Assembly: GCF_027587195.1 (NCBI RefSeq)
Contig: NZ_JAPDDP010000006.1
Location: forward strand, 101,901-165,900
DNA from: Solirubrobacter phytolaccae
Lineage (GTDB): Bacteria; Actinomycetota; Thermoleophilia; Solirubrobacterales; Solirubrobacteraceae
Length of the DNA stretch: 64,000 nt
Direction: 5' to 3'
Position 1 is the first letter of the stretch; each line of letters starts with the position of its first letter. Both the position numbers and the translations under genes were made by a program. Below the pieces are notes generated by a model. That model was not told the DNA's origin and ran no database searches. It saw only the letters and a list, made by a program, of their open reading frames with translations. Shown here piece after piece: positions 52,097 through 63,759 of this stretch.

Positions 52097-53286
52097 GCGG
52101 CGATATCTCGTCTGTAGGTCTTGCCAGGGAAGTCGATCTTGTCCGCCGCAGCATAGGCAGCGGCTCGGGCGGCCTCGCGATCCTCGCCCAGCGCGGTCAC
52201 GTTCAGCACGCGCCCGCCGGCGGTGACGATCGCGCCGTCGGACGCCGCCGTGCCCGCGTGGGTGACCTCGGCGTCGGCGTTCTCCAGCCCGCTGATGACG
52301 TCCCCGGAGGACGACGTGGCGGGGTAGCCGCGCGAGGCGAGCACGACCGTGACGCATGCGCGCTCGTCCCACTCGAGCTCGACGCCACGCAGGCCGCCGG
52401 GCTTGGTGGCGCGGATGAACAGGTCCAGCAGGTCCGTCTTCAGGCGTGGGAGCACGACCTGCGTCTCCGGATCGCCGAAGCGGACGTTGAACTCCAGCGT
52501 CGAGGGACCGTCCTCGGTGAGCATGAGGCCCGCGTAGAGGACGCCGTGGAAGGGCGTCCCGCGCTTCTTCAACTCGTCCACGACGGGCTGCAGCACCCGC
52601 ACGCGGATCTCCTCGAGCAGCTCGGGCGTGGCGCCGTCGACCGGCGAGTACGCGCCCATGCCGCCCGTGTTCGGGCCGGTGTCGCCCTCGCCGATGCGCT
52701 TGAAGTCGCGCGCCGGGGCGAGCGGGATCGCGACCTCGCCGTCGCAGAGGGCGAGCACGGACAGCTCGACGCCCTCCAGGAACTCCTCGACCACGACCGG
52801 CACCTCGCCGAAGCGCTGCTCGACGAGCATCTCCTCCAGCGCGGCGCGGGCCTCGGCCTCGTCGCCCGCGATCACGACGCCCTTGCCGGCGGCGAGGCCG
52901 TCGGCCTTGATCACCGTGGGGTAGCGGGCGATCGCGCCCAGGCCGGCCTCGACGCTGTGGACGACCGTGTAGTCGGCGGTCGGCACGCCCGCGGCGATCA
53001 TGACCTCCTTGGCGTGCGCCTTGGAGCCCTCGAGCTGCGCGGCGGCCGCGGACGGGCCGAAGACCGGCACCGGGCAGTCGTCCGCGTAACCCGCGACGAG
53101 CGGGGCCTCGGGGCCGACCACGACCAGGTCGACCTCGGCGACCTTCGCCGGATCCAGGTAGGGGGCGTCGGCCGCGATCCCGGCGTTGCCGGGCGCGCAG
53201 AAGACCTCAGGCGCCTGCGGCGAGCGCTTGAGCGCCCGCACGATGGCGTGTTCGCGGCCTCCGCCGCCAATGACAAGAACCTTCAC
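52093..53286 (-). CDS. purD: phosphoribosylamine-glycine ligase
   Basis: A 397-residue ATP-grasp enzyme. It starts [19 protein letters not shown] and contains [35 protein letters not shown] and [18 protein letters not shown] (Mg/ATP). It joins phosphoribosylamine and glycine to GAR. The ATG overlaps the GYD gene stop; the stop overlaps the purE ATG, making a three-gene unit. Confidence 0.97.
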   Translation of the reverse strand: MKVLVIGGGGREHAIVRALKRSPQAPEVFCAPGNAGIAADAPYLDPAKVAEVDLVVVGPEAPLVAGYADDCPVPVFGPSAAAAQLEGSKAHAKEVMIAAGVPTADYTVVHSVEAGLGAIARYPTVIKADGLAAGKGVVIAGDEAEARAALEEMLVEQRFGEVPVVVEEFLEGVELSVLALCDGEVAIPLAPARDFKRIGEGDTGPNTGGMGAYSPVDGATPELLEEIRVRVLQPVVDELKKRGTPFHGVLYAGLMLTEDGPSTLEFNVRFGDPETQVVLPRLKTDLLDLFIRATKPGGLRGVELEWDERACVTVVLASRGYPATSSSGDVISGLENADAEVTHAGTAASDGAIVTAGGRVLNVTALGEDREAARAAAYAAADKIDFPGKTYRRDIAA

Positions 53287-53564
53287 AGGGCCGCGATGAA
53301 ATCGTCAATCGGGATCGCTATCAAGGTCTCGTAGCGTCCCGTGCCCCGCGAGCCGAGCTCCAGGGAGATGCGCGCCATGGTCGTGTCGTCGGGCGCTTCG
53401 ATGACATTCACGAAGTCGAATGACCCCAACGTGGCCCACTGCGCCTTGACCTCCGCCCCCAGCTGCTCGACCTCGCGATTGACCTCGCGGATGCGGCTCG
53501 GGTTGTTCTTGACGGTCTGGATTCCCTCTGGTGTGAGTGTCGAGAGCATGATGTAGGTCGGCAC
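53283..53564 (-). CDS. GYD-domain protein
   Basis: 93 residues: [20 protein letters not shown] at the start, then [25 protein letters not shown] (as [14 protein letters not shown] / [12 protein letters not shown]) and [14 protein letters not shown], which fit the GYD (DUF) alpha+beta barrel family. Function unknown; GYD proteins often sit next to purD in actinobacteria. Its stop overlaps the purD ATG. It opens the purD-purE unit. Confidence 0.82.
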   Translation of the reverse strand: MPTYIMLSTLTPEGIQTVKNNPSRIREVNREVEQLGAEVKAQWATLGSFDFVNVIEAPDDTTMARISLELGSRGTGRYETLIAIPIDDFIAAL

Positions 53565-53626
53565 AGCGTCCTCCTCGATGGGTTCTGTGAACCTTCTACC
53601 GAACCTCCGTCGCCCATGCCGTGTTC

Positions 53627-54291
53627 ATGACGTCGATGTTCCTGCGCGCCACCGTCATCACCACCACCCTGCTCGCCGTGCTGGCCGGGCCCGCCTCGGC
53701 GGCCAACCTGACCGAGCCGCTGAACCCCTGCTACGTCGTCGCGAGCGAAGGGCAGCGGCAGAGCGTCGTGGTCAAGGCCGTGGGCTTTTCCCCGTTCAGC
53801 AACGTCGACATCTTCGTCGACGAAGTGCTGCAGGACCAGCCGGCGACGCTGTTCGACGGCTCGATCGTCGGCACCGTGCTCGCTCCCTGGCACGAAGCGG
53901 GCCAGCGCCCGTTCACCCTGCGCATCTCCGAGCCCACCAAGCCCGCGAACACCGTCGAGGCGACCTCGATGGTCACGCGGCTGTCGGTCGAGCAGTCGCC
54001 CTCACGCGCGTCGACGGCCGACCGCGTGCGCTTCCGCGGCCGCGGCTTCACCACGGCGGGCGCCCCCGTCTACGCGCACTACGTCTTCGCCGGCAAGTCG
54101 CGCAAGACGGTCAAGCTCGGCGTCCCGCAGGGCCCGTGCGGGACGTTCTCGGTCAAGCGCACGCAGTTCCCGTTCAAGAAGAGCCCGCGCGTCGGCGTGT
54201 GGACGATCCAGTTCGACCAGCTCTCGTACTACGACCCGAAGGCCGCAGTACGAGTGCCGTTGACGATCAAGGTCCGGCGGATGCCGAAGGC

Positions 54292-54295
<4 letters not shown>
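53627..54295 (+). CDS. secreted protein of unknown function
   Basis: 222 residues with a signal peptide ending near ASA-ANLTEPLNP. The rest is beta-rich: RQSVVVKAVGFSPFSNVDIFVD, DRVRFRGRGFTTAGAPVYAHY and a C-terminal Lys/Arg-rich strand (VPLTIKVRRMPK). It looks like an Ig-like/IPT-type secreted module. Start options are 53621 (GTG), 53627 and 53636. It converges with clpB with a four-base overlap. Confidence 0.6.
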
Positions 54296-56850
<2,555 letters not shown>

Positions 56851-56859
56851 TCGTTCCTA

Positions 56860-56884
56860 AATCTCAGTCGGTGTGACTGAGATT
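56860..56884 (-). promoter_or_regulatory. HAIR-like inverted repeat in the clpB promoter
   Basis: Arms AATCTCAGTC and GACTGAGATT around GGTGT. The core CTCAGT-N7-ACTGAG has the geometry of the HspR-associated inverted repeat (CTTGAGT-N7-ACTCAAG) that controls clpB and dnaK in actinobacteria. It overlaps the -10 box and the likely transcription start. Regulation by HspR is inferred; hspR is not in the window. Confidence 0.65.
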
Positions 56885-56910
56885 CTACAGCGCGCCGACC
56901 AGGTCATCAA
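56882..56910 (-). promoter_or_regulatory. clpB promoter
   Basis: On the minus strand: -35 TTGATG (56910-56905), 17-bp spacer, -10 TAGAAT (56887-56882). It overlaps the stop codon of the methyltransferase gene and the outer arm of the inverted repeat. Confidence 0.6.
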
Positions 56911-57755
56911 CCGCGTGCGCCGGCGACCACGATCATCTCGCACGGGCCGTGGAACCCATCCTCGCGCTCATAGGCGCGCAACGCGGCGGTGATCTCCTCC
57001 CAGGCCTCCTCACGCTCCGCCTCGCTGACGCCGGCCAGCATCTGGTGCAGGGCGCCGAACGACTCCCGTTCGAAGCGGACGCATTCGTCGGCGGAGGCCA
57101 TCCGGACGGGCGACGGGATGCGCACGGCACGCACGTCCACGAAGCCGGCGTCGCGGAGGGCCTGCTCGGCCACACCGGGCGCGCCGAGGCTGAACGGGCC
57201 GGGCTGCCCGGGCGCCGGAGCGGGCAGCTGCGCCCGGCGACGGATGATCGAGACGGGGGTCGAGAAGAAGCCGTTGCGGTCGGCGGTCGAGTAGACGATC
57301 CCGGCGAGCCGGCCGCCCGGCTTGAGCGCGCGGCGCATGTCGGTGAGCGCCTTGTGCTGGTCGGGGAAGTAGATGAAGCCGACCCGGGAGATGACCGCGT
57401 CGAAGGTCTGCTCGGGGACATCGAGGTGCTCGCCGTCGAGGACCTGGGTGTCGATGCTCGTGAGCCCGGCGCGGGACGCCTCGAGCGCGGCGAACTCGAG
57501 GATGTTGGCCGAGATGTCGGTGGCGAGGACGTGGGCGCCGCGCCGGGCGGCCGCGAGCGACTGGCCTCCCGCGCCCGCCGCGACGTCGAGGACGCGCGTG
57601 CCGGCGTTCACACCGGCCAGGTCGAGCATCGTCGTGGTCGCCTCGCCGAGCCACTCCTCGATCACCGGACCCCATCGGTGCCACGCCTCGGCGGCCTCGT
57701 CCCACTGGATCCGGGTGGCGTCTTTGTACGCCTGCGGGTTGAATGTGACGGTCAT
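56907..57755 (-). CDS. SAM-dependent methyltransferase
   Basis: A 282-residue class I methyltransferase: motif I VLDVAAGAGGQSLAAA, then VLATDISANILEFA, FDAVISRVGFIYFPDQ and LKPGGRLAGIVYS. The pattern resembles UbiE/ArsM-like enzymes, but the substrate is unknown. ATG at 57755 overlaps the ATG of the regulator at 57754 on the opposite strand (shared CATG). Its stop lies inside the clpB promoter. Confidence 0.85.
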   Translation of the reverse strand: MTVTFNPQAYKDATRIQWDEAAEAWHRWGPVIEEWLGEATTTMLDLAGVNAGTRVLDVAAGAGGQSLAAARRGAHVLATDISANILEFAALEASRAGLTSIDTQVLDGEHLDVPEQTFDAVISRVGFIYFPDQHKALTDMRRALKPGGRLAGIVYSTADRNGFFSTPVSIIRRRAQLPAPAPGQPGPFSLGAPGVAEQALRDAGFVDVRAVRIPSPVRMASADECVRFERESFGALHQMLAGVSEAEREEAWEEITAALRAYEREDGFHGPCEMIVVAGARG

Positions 57756-60700
57756 GGGTGAGACCGTCGCCGGTGCGGCGTCTTCCGAGCGTCTCCCGAG
57801 CGTCAATGGGCTCCGCGTCAGCCTGTTCGGCGGAGTCACCGCGTCCCTCGACGGACGCGCGCTGGCACCGCCGCGGTCAGGGGCGGCGTGGGCCTTGCTC
57901 GCGTGGCTCGCGCTGCACCCCGGACGGCACCGGCGTGCCGGCGTCGCGGCCGTGTTCTGGCCGGACAGCCTGGACCGCAGCGCGCGGGGGAACCTCCGCA
58001 CCGCGCTCTGGGCCTTGCGCGGCGTCGTCGGCGACTGCGTCGTCGTCGAGCGCGACCGGATCGGCTTGGACGCCTGGGTGGATGCGCGTGCGTTCGACGC
58101 GCTCTGCGCCGCGGGTCGGGAGGTCGACGCGTTGGCGCTGGCGCGTGGCGACCTCCTGGCCGGTTTGGAGGAGGAGTGGGCGCTGCTCGCGCGTGACCAG
58201 CACCGCGAGCGCTACTGCGAGCTGGCGGCCGCGACCGGCTCGGTGGCCTGGGCGCGGCGGGCCGCGGCGCTGGACCCGCTCGCCGAAGCGCCGCAGCGGG
58301 TGCTCATCGAACGGCTCGCGGCGACGGGCGACGTGCCGGCCGCGCTCGGTGCCCACACACGCTTCGCCGAGCGGCTGCGACGTCAGCTGGGCGTGGCGCC
58401 GTCAGCGTCGTTGCGCGCACGGGTGGAGGAGCTGCGCGAAGCGAGCCGTGCACCGGCGCGACCGGCCCGCGACGCCGGCGCGCCCGAGGCCGCGGCGGAA
58501 GCACCGGCCGGCGCGGTGCCGCGAGGACGAGCCGGCGAACCGCGCCTGATCGGACGGGCCAGCGAGCTGGAGACGCTGCGGTCGGCGTGGACAGCGGCGG
58601 TCGCGGGCCGTGGCGGCGTGGCGATCGTCGAGGGCGAAGCCGGGACCGGGAAGACGCGGCTCGTGGCCGAGCTCCAGCGGGAGGCGCCGCGGGTCGCGTC
58701 GGGGGCCGCGCTGCCGTTCGGAGGCGGCGTCCCGCTGAGCCTGTGGGCCGAGCTGCTGCGCGATCTGCTCCGTGACGGGCGACCCCCCGCCGCACTCGTG
58801 GGCGAGTGCGCGCGGCTCGTGCCCGAGCTCGGCACCCCGTCGCCCGCGCCTGCCGCCTTCGAGCGCGCGCGGCTTTATGAGGCGGTCGTCGGCGTCGTCG
58901 CGTGGGCGTGCGTCCGCTCGCCGCTGCTCCTCGTCCTCGAGGACCTCCATGACGCCGACGCGGCGAGCGTGGAGTTGGCGGGCTACCTGGCGCGACGCCT
59001 GGAAACGCTCCCCGCGCTGCTCGTCCTCACGCGCCGCGAGCATCCGCGGGCGCCGAACGTGGACGCTGTCGTGCACGCGCTGCGCAGCCGCGGGCTCCTC
59101 ACCGCGGAACTTGCACTCAGGCCGCTGCCCGACGACGCGGCCGCGCGGCTTGCGCGGTCCGTGGCCGTGTTGGACGCCGAGCAGGTCGCGTCGGTCGTCG
59201 CGGGCGCGGAGGGCAACGCGCTGCTCGCCGTGGAGGGCGCGCGAGCGCTTGCGGCCGGGGAGCGGACCGTCCCGGCGACGCTCCGGGCCGCCGTGCGCGT
59301 CACCGCCCGGGGCCTGCCGGCGGAGGTGTGGCGGCTGGTCGAGCTCGCGGCGGCCGCCGGCCGCCCGCTGGACCCCGCGACACTCGCGGCGCTGCCCGTC
59401 ACCGACGACGCGGCGGTCCGCGCGCTCGACTGCGGCCTGCTCGTCGAGCACGATCACGGCGTCGGTTTCCGCCACGCGCTGCTGCGCGACGCCGTCTATG
59501 CGGACCTCCCGGCGCCGCGCCGCGCGTGGGCGCACACCCGCATCGCCGAGGCGCTCGGATCGACGCTCGCGGGTGAGCGCGCTCGCCATCTCCGGCTGGC
59601 GGGCCGCGACGAGCTGGCCGTCGCCGAGTTGGTTCGCGCCGCCGCGGCGGCACGGGGGATGGCGGCGCTCGCCGAAGCGGAGGCCTTCCTCACCGAGGCG
59701 GTCGAGATCGTCCCGCGGGACGCATCGCTCCTGCTGGAGCTGGCGGAGGTGCAGGCGTGGGCGGGCCGCGGCGACCGGGCACTCGCGTCGCTGGAGCGCG
59801 CGCTCGCGGCCACGGCTCCCGACCAGCAAGCCGGGGCCCATCTGCGCGCGGGCGCGTGGCTGCGCGGTGCTGTGTGCGACCCACGCGCGGCGCTCACGCA
59901 CTATCGCGCGGCGCTCGACGCCGGTGGCGATCGAGCCGCGGCGCTCGCGGGCAGCGCGTGGTGCGTCGCGGTCGCCGGTGACCCGGCACAGGTCGAGACG
60001 CTGCTGGCCGAGGTCGCCGAGCTCGCCGACGAGCGGGTCGCGCACGACATCGAGAGCGCTCGAGGGCTCGCGCTGCTCCGGCGCGGGCATTTCGCCGAGG
60101 CGGTGGAACCCTTGCTGGCCGGGGCGGAGCTGGCGGCGGAGCGGCCGGATCTCGCCTACACGTCATGGGTCAACGCCACCGTCGCGGCGTCGGCCTCGGG
60201 CGACTTCGAGCGGGCGCTGGAGATCAGCTCACGGGCGCTGACGGTGGTGGGACGCTTCAACCTCGTCGGTCTCGCGTTGCAGCTGCACGCCGCGCGAGGC
60301 CATCTGTTGAGCCGCCTCGGCCGCCACGCGGAGGGTCTGGCCGCGATGGCCGAGCAGGCGCGGCTCGCCGACCGGCTCGACGACCCCGCGCTCCGGGCGC
60401 TCGCCGACAATGACGCGGGCCTCGCGCGGCTTGCGGCAGGGGACTTCGCCGGCGCCGAGGCCTGTCTGGCTCGCGCGCTCGACGGTGCCGGGGCGATCAG
60501 CCGGCCGCTGGCGCGACTTGCCCGAGCGGAGGCGCTTGCCGCGCTCGGCCGCGCGGACGAGGCCGACGCGGAGCTGCGGGCGACGGTCGTCGAGCCGGTC
60601 GGGACCGCCGACGCGGCGGCGATGCTCGCGCCGCGCTTCGCCCGCGTGCAAGGGCTCGTCGCGGCCGCCCGCGGTGACAGCGCGGAAGCTGAGCGGCGGC

Positions 60701-60861
60701 TGCGCGAGGCACTCGCCGGGTGGGACCGGCGCGTCGGGCTGACGGAGGTCGGGCGTGCGTGGGTGGCGAGCATCGTGGACCTCGGGCGCCCGCCCGTGGT
60801 GGGCTTGATCGAGCCGGAACGCGAGCGGGCGCGCCTGCTGGCAGAGTTGGCGGCGCTGTGA
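57754..60861 (+). CDS. large SARP-type regulator with BTAD, ATPase and TPR domains
   Basis: A 1035-residue protein. The N-terminal OmpR-like winged helix (LRVSLFGGVTASLDGRALAP, then LLAWLALHPGRHRRAGVAAV) is followed by a BTAD domain. A signal-transduction ATPase follows (Walker A VEGEAGTGKTRLVAEL near residue 292, Walker B LLLVLEDLHDAD near 390), and the C-terminal half is TPR-like helices. No C-terminal LuxR HTH is seen. Such SARP-ATPase-TPR regulators (AfsR-like) activate nearby genes. ATG at 57754; GTG at 57745 is possible. The next gene's GTG overlaps its stop. Confidence 0.85.
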   Translation: MGETVAGAASSERLPSVNGLRVSLFGGVTASLDGRALAPPRSGAAWALLAWLALHPGRHRRAGVAAVFWPDSLDRSARGNLRTALWALRGVVGDCVVVERDRIGLDAWVDARAFDALCAAGREVDALALARGDLLAGLEEEWALLARDQHRERYCELAAATGSVAWARRAAALDPLAEAPQRVLIERLAATGDVPAALGAHTRFAERLRRQLGVAPSASLRARVEELREASRAPARPARDAGAPEAAAEAPAGAVPRGRAGEPRLIGRASELETLRSAWTAAVAGRGGVAIVEGEAGTGKTRLVAELQREAPRVASGAALPFGGGVPLSLWAELLRDLLRDGRPPAALVGECARLVPELGTPSPAPAAFERARLYEAVVGVVAWACVRSPLLLVLEDLHDADAASVELAGYLARRLETLPALLVLTRREHPRAPNVDAVVHALRSRGLLTAELALRPLPDDAAARLARSVAVLDAEQVASVVAGAEGNALLAVEGARALAAGERTVPATLRAAVRVTARGLPAEVWRLVELAAAAGRPLDPATLAALPVTDDAAVRALDCGLLVEHDHGVGFRHALLRDAVYADLPAPRRAWAHTRIAEALGSTLAGERARHLRLAGRDELAVAELVRAAAAARGMAALAEAEAFLTEAVEIVPRDASLLLELAEVQAWAGRGDRALASLERALAATAPDQQAGAHLRAGAWLRGAVCDPRAALTHYRAALDAGGDRAAALAGSAWCVAVAGDPAQVETLLAEVAELADERVAHDIESARGLALLRRGHFAEAVEPLLAGAELAAERPDLAYTSWVNATVAASASGDFERALEISSRALTVVGRFNLVGLALQLHAARGHLLSRLGRHAEGLAAMAEQARLADRLDDPALRALADNDAGLARLAAGDFAGAEACLARALDGAGAISRPLARLARAEALAALGRADEADAELRATVVEPVGTADAAAMLAPRFARVQGLVAAARGDSAEAERRLREALAGWDRRVGLTEVGRAWVASIVDLGRPPVVGLIEPERERARLLAELAAL

Positions 60862-61241
60862 GGCGCTTCACCGACGAGATCTTCGCGGCCGCGCCGATCG
60901 AGGAGCTGTGGAAGCTCGTCGTCGACCCGTCGCGGTACCCCGAGTGGTGGTCGGGGATCGCGTCGGTGCGGCCCGGCGGCGCGGCCGACGAGTTCGCGCT
61001 CTTCCACCCGGAAGAGCCGGAGCTCCCGTGGCCGCAGCGCCTGGAGGCGCATGACGGACAGGTGCTGATCTCGTGCCTGACGAGCGCGATCCGCTACGCG
61101 TGGAGACTCACGTCTGAGGACGGTGGCACGCGCGTGGCCGTGGATGTCGAGATCCCCGACGACTGGGCGGAGCACGAGGCGTCGCAGCGCGCCCTGATCG
61201 GCGCCTCGCTCCCGCGGCTGGTGGCGGTCGCTACGGGTTGA
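60858..61241 (+). CDS. SRPBCC (polyketide cyclase-like) protein
   Basis: A 127-residue START-like fold: FTDEIFAAAPIEELWKLVVD (typical opening), PSRYPEWWSGIASVRPG and the strand TRVAVDVEIPDDWAEHEA. Family members bind hydrophobic ligands or act as cyclases; the ligand is unknown. GTG overlaps the SARP gene's stop (GTGA), so the two are coupled. Its 3' end overlaps the convergent ferredoxin gene by 11 bases. Confidence 0.8.
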   Translation: MRRFTDEIFAAAPIEELWKLVVDPSRYPEWWSGIASVRPGGAADEFALFHPEEPELPWPQRLEAHDGQVLISCLTSAIRYAWRLTSEDGGTRVAVDVEIPDDWAEHEASQRALIGASLPRLVAVATG

Positions 61242-61440
61242 CCTCGTCGCCGCTCTGGGCGTCGAGGAGGATGATCGCGCCGGCGGGGCACGCCCGCGCC
61301 GCTTGCCGGAGCTGGTCGTCCGTGCCGGGTGCTTGCTGCTCGGCCACGTCTCCCTCGAGGATGAACACGGTCGGCGCGACGTGGACGCAATCGCCGTGGC
61401 CGAGGCAGGCGGCGTCGTCGATCTGGGCGATGAGGGTCAT
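61231..61440 (-). CDS. ferredoxin with CxxHxxC variant cluster motif
   Basis: 69 residues with C12-LGHGD-C18 and C51-P52. The position between C12 and C18 that holds a cysteine in 4Fe-4S proteins is H15, as in the 3Fe-4S-type (CxxHxxC) ferredoxins common in actinobacterial P450 systems. The family transfers electrons from a reductase to oxygenases. It overlaps the reductase stop by four bases. No P450 gene is in the window. Confidence 0.88.
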   Translation of the reverse strand: MTLIAQIDDAACLGHGDCVHVAPTVFILEGDVAEQQAPGTDDQLRQAARACPAGAIILLDAQSGDEVNP

Positions 61441-62360
61441 GCGGCTTCCTTCAGGTCGCGCCGTGCCTTGCGCACGGCTTCGGGTTGGTTGAGCAGCACG
61501 ACGGCGGCGAGGCGGCCGTCGCGGTTGTAGGTCAGGTCGCCGTTGGGCGTCGCGCCGCACGGGTCGCCGACGCGCTGGATGCGGACGCCGTGCTGGTCGG
61601 ACCAGACGAGCGGCGGCTGCTCGGGCTTGGGTTGCACGCCGAGCATGCGTCGCGCGGCGTTCGCGCCCTGCGTGACGGCCGCCTCCCAGTGGGCGCTGCC
61701 GGTGACGTCGCCGGCGTGGAAGACGTTCGGGCCGGTCGTCGTCCAGCCGGGTCTGACGCCGATGGCGACGAGGATCGTGTCGGCGTTCAGCGGGCCCGGG
61801 CGTTGTCCTAGGCGGAGCTCGACCCCGTTAGCTTCGTGGAGCCGTCGCAGGTGCTCGCCCCCGCCCGGTCACATCAGGGCGTCGAACGGGCGCTCGGCCG
61901 CGTCGATCAGCGTGGTCCGGACGCCGCGGGCGACGGCCGCCGACGCGACCTCCTGCCCGATCAGCCCCGCGCCGATGATCGCGAGGTGGCGTGTGGTGGC
62001 GAGCGCCTCGTCGAGCGCGATCGCGTCTTCCCGCGTGCGGAGGGTGTGCGCGTGCGGGAGGGCCTCGAGCGCGACCGGGGTCGCGCCGGTGGCGATCAGC
62101 GCGCGGTCGTACTCGAGGCCGTCGAGGGACTCGATCCGCTGGTGGCGGAAGTCGACGTCGTGGTCGCGGTACCAGACGTCCGGGCGCAGCTGGACGGTGG
62201 GTCGCTCGCCCTTGAGGAACGCCTTCGAGAGCGGCGGCCGGTCGTACGGCGGGTGCGGCTCGTCGCCGTACATCGCGATCGGGCCGTCGTGGCCGAGCGC
62301 GCGCAGGGTCTCGGCGCAGCGCTGGGCGGCGAGGCCCGCGCCGACGAGGACGATCTTCAT
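61437..62360 (-). pseudogene. FAD-dependent ferredoxin reductase interrupted by an in-frame TGA
   Basis: A 308-codon frame, open except for one TGA at 61869-61871 (codon 164). The N-terminal part has KIVLVGAGLAAQRCAETLRA, DRPPLSKAFLKGE and the NAD motif LAIIGAGLIGQEVASAA. After the stop, the same frame continues with ADTILVAIGVRPG and NVFHAGDVTGSAHWEAA, and ends with a normal C-terminus. Members usually have a glycine near DALM-G-PG, so GGA to TGA is the simplest origin. The region between is also shorter than usual. Both ends overlap neighbours by four bases. It may be a real pseudogene, a sequence error, or a two-piece protein with recoding. Confidence 0.75.
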
Positions 62361-62905
62361 GCCTTGGCTCCCTTGAGACGAGGTTTCTTGGCCAGGCGGG
62401 CGAGCAGGAGCGCGGCGGCCGGGACGGCGGTGGCGAGCATGAACGCGCGCAGCCAGCTCGATTGCGCGTCGGTGCCCGCGCCGAGCGTATGGATCAGGCC
62501 GAGCACGTAGACGAGCGGGGTCGCCCGGTGCAGCTTGCGCCAGCGCTTGCCGCCGATCCGGCGGCGGGCGTAGAAGGACAGGCCGAGGGCGGCCGCCAGG
62601 TAGCCGGCGATGATCCCCAGGCCGACGTAGACCGGCTTGAAGTCGATCACGAACGGGATCGCGATGCCGGTGATGCCGGGCTTGAGGAAGCCGTCGCCGA
62701 GCAGCGCGAGGCCGTGGACGGCGATCGCGATCAGCGACGCGAGCGCCGTCTGCTCGTGGATGGCGACGAGGGCTCTTCTGCGCGGCGGGGGTCCGCCGAG
62801 GCCGGCGGCGAGGGTGAGGCCGATCAGCACGGACGTCGCGACGAGCAGGAGCGCGACCACGCCCGCGGAGCGGCTGACGAGCCAGAGCTCGTGGCCTTCG
62901 GTCAT
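62357..62905 (-). CDS. ferric-reductase-like membrane heme protein
   Basis: 182 residues with about six hydrophobic helices. Two histidine pairs, H50/H64 (HX13H) and H126/H139 (HX12H), match the bis-heme pattern of the ferric reductase-like transmembrane domain (MsrQ/FRD). It passes electrons across the membrane. ATG at 62905 overlaps the ApbE stop; the stop overlaps the reductase start. The set with ApbE and ferredoxin suggests an electron relay. Confidence 0.8.
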   Translation of the reverse strand: MTEGHELWLVSRSAGVVALLLVATSVLIGLTLAAGLGGPPPRRRALVAIHEQTALASLIAIAVHGLALLGDGFLKPGITGIAIPFVIDFKPVYVGLGIIAGYLAAALGLSFYARRRIGGKRWRKLHRATPLVYVLGLIHTLGAGTDAQSSWLRAFMLATAVPAAALLLARLAKKPRLKGAKA

Positions 62906-63759
62906 GCGTGGATCACCGTGCCGTCGTCGAGGACGAAGAGCCCGCCGTGGCGGCGGAGCCATCTGTGGGCGTGGTCGGGTCCGCTGAGCAGCGCGGCCTT
63001 GGCGAGCGTGTCGGCCTCCGTCGCGGTCGGGGCGAGGGCGGTGGCGCCGATGACGCCCGTCCAGGCGGGGCGTTGCGTGGCGGGGTCGAGCAGGTGGTGG
63101 CGCGGCGTGCCGTCGGGCGCGCGCCACAGGCGGCGGTCGATGCCGGACGTCGCGACCGCCTGATCGTGGAGTTGCAGGGTCTCGATCGGCTCCTGCGTGA
63201 GCGGGTGGCGGACGGTGACGGCGAACGCGCCGGAGACGCGGAGGTCGCCGCCACAGTCGATCGCCCAGCGACCGCCGTTGAGCCGGAGCGCGAGCATGTC
63301 GATCGCGAGGCCCTTGCCGATCCCGCCCGTGTCGAGCTTGGTGCCGGGCGGCCGGCGGACCGAGTGGTCGGTGACCTCGACGCGGGTCCACGCGCTGCCG
63401 GGCGTGGCAGGGGCGCGCGGGGGTGCGTGGTTGAGCGCTTCGGTCAACGGCAGCTCGGGCTCGCGGCGGGTGCGGTCGTAGCCGTTGGCCTCGAGCGCCG
63501 GCGTGAGCGTGGGGTCGACGAGCCCGTCCGTGAGCTCCGCCGCCATCAGCCCGGCCGAGATCGCGCCTCTGAGGAGGGCGGACGCGTCGACTTCTGCGTG
63601 CGGGCTCGCGTTGAGCGCGGACAGCTCGCTGTCGGGCCGGAACCGCGACAGCGCGGCGTCGAAGTCGTGCAGGAACTCCTGGCACGCGAGCGCCGTGGCC
63701 TCGTCGGCGACGACCAACCGGACCGTCGTGCCCATGCAGTCGAAGGTCACGTCGGTCAT
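62902..63759 (-). CDS. apbE: FAD:protein FMN transferase
   Basis: A 285-residue ApbE. It has MGTTVRLVV near the start, LDTGGIGKGLAIDML and IDCGGDLRVSGAF, TSGIDRRLW and HHLLDPATQRPAW. It attaches FMN covalently to a Thr/Ser in target proteins, typically extracytoplasmic. The N-terminus lacks an obvious signal. It overlaps the downstream heme protein and the upstream proline-rich gene by four bases each. The flavinylation target may be the partial gene upstream or lie outside the window. Confidence 0.88.
   Translation of the reverse strand: MTDVTFDCMGTTVRLVVADEATALACQEFLHDFDAALSRFRPDSELSALNASPHAEVDASALLRGAISAGLMAAELTDGLVDPTLTPALEANGYDRTRREPELPLTEALNHAPPRAPATPGSAWTRVEVTDHSVRRPPGTKLDTGGIGKGLAIDMLALRLNGGRWAIDCGGDLRVSGAFAVTVRHPLTQEPIETLQLHDQAVATSGIDRRLWRAPDGTPRHHLLDPATQRPAWTGVIGATALAPTATEADTLAKAALLSGPDHAHRWLRRHGGLFVLDDGTVIHA

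Noticed and set aside
61869..61871. Selenocysteine at the in-frame TGA
   Set aside because: The family does not use a cysteine here, glycine is expected, and no SECIS-like hairpin was recognised by eye; kept only as a test in the finding.
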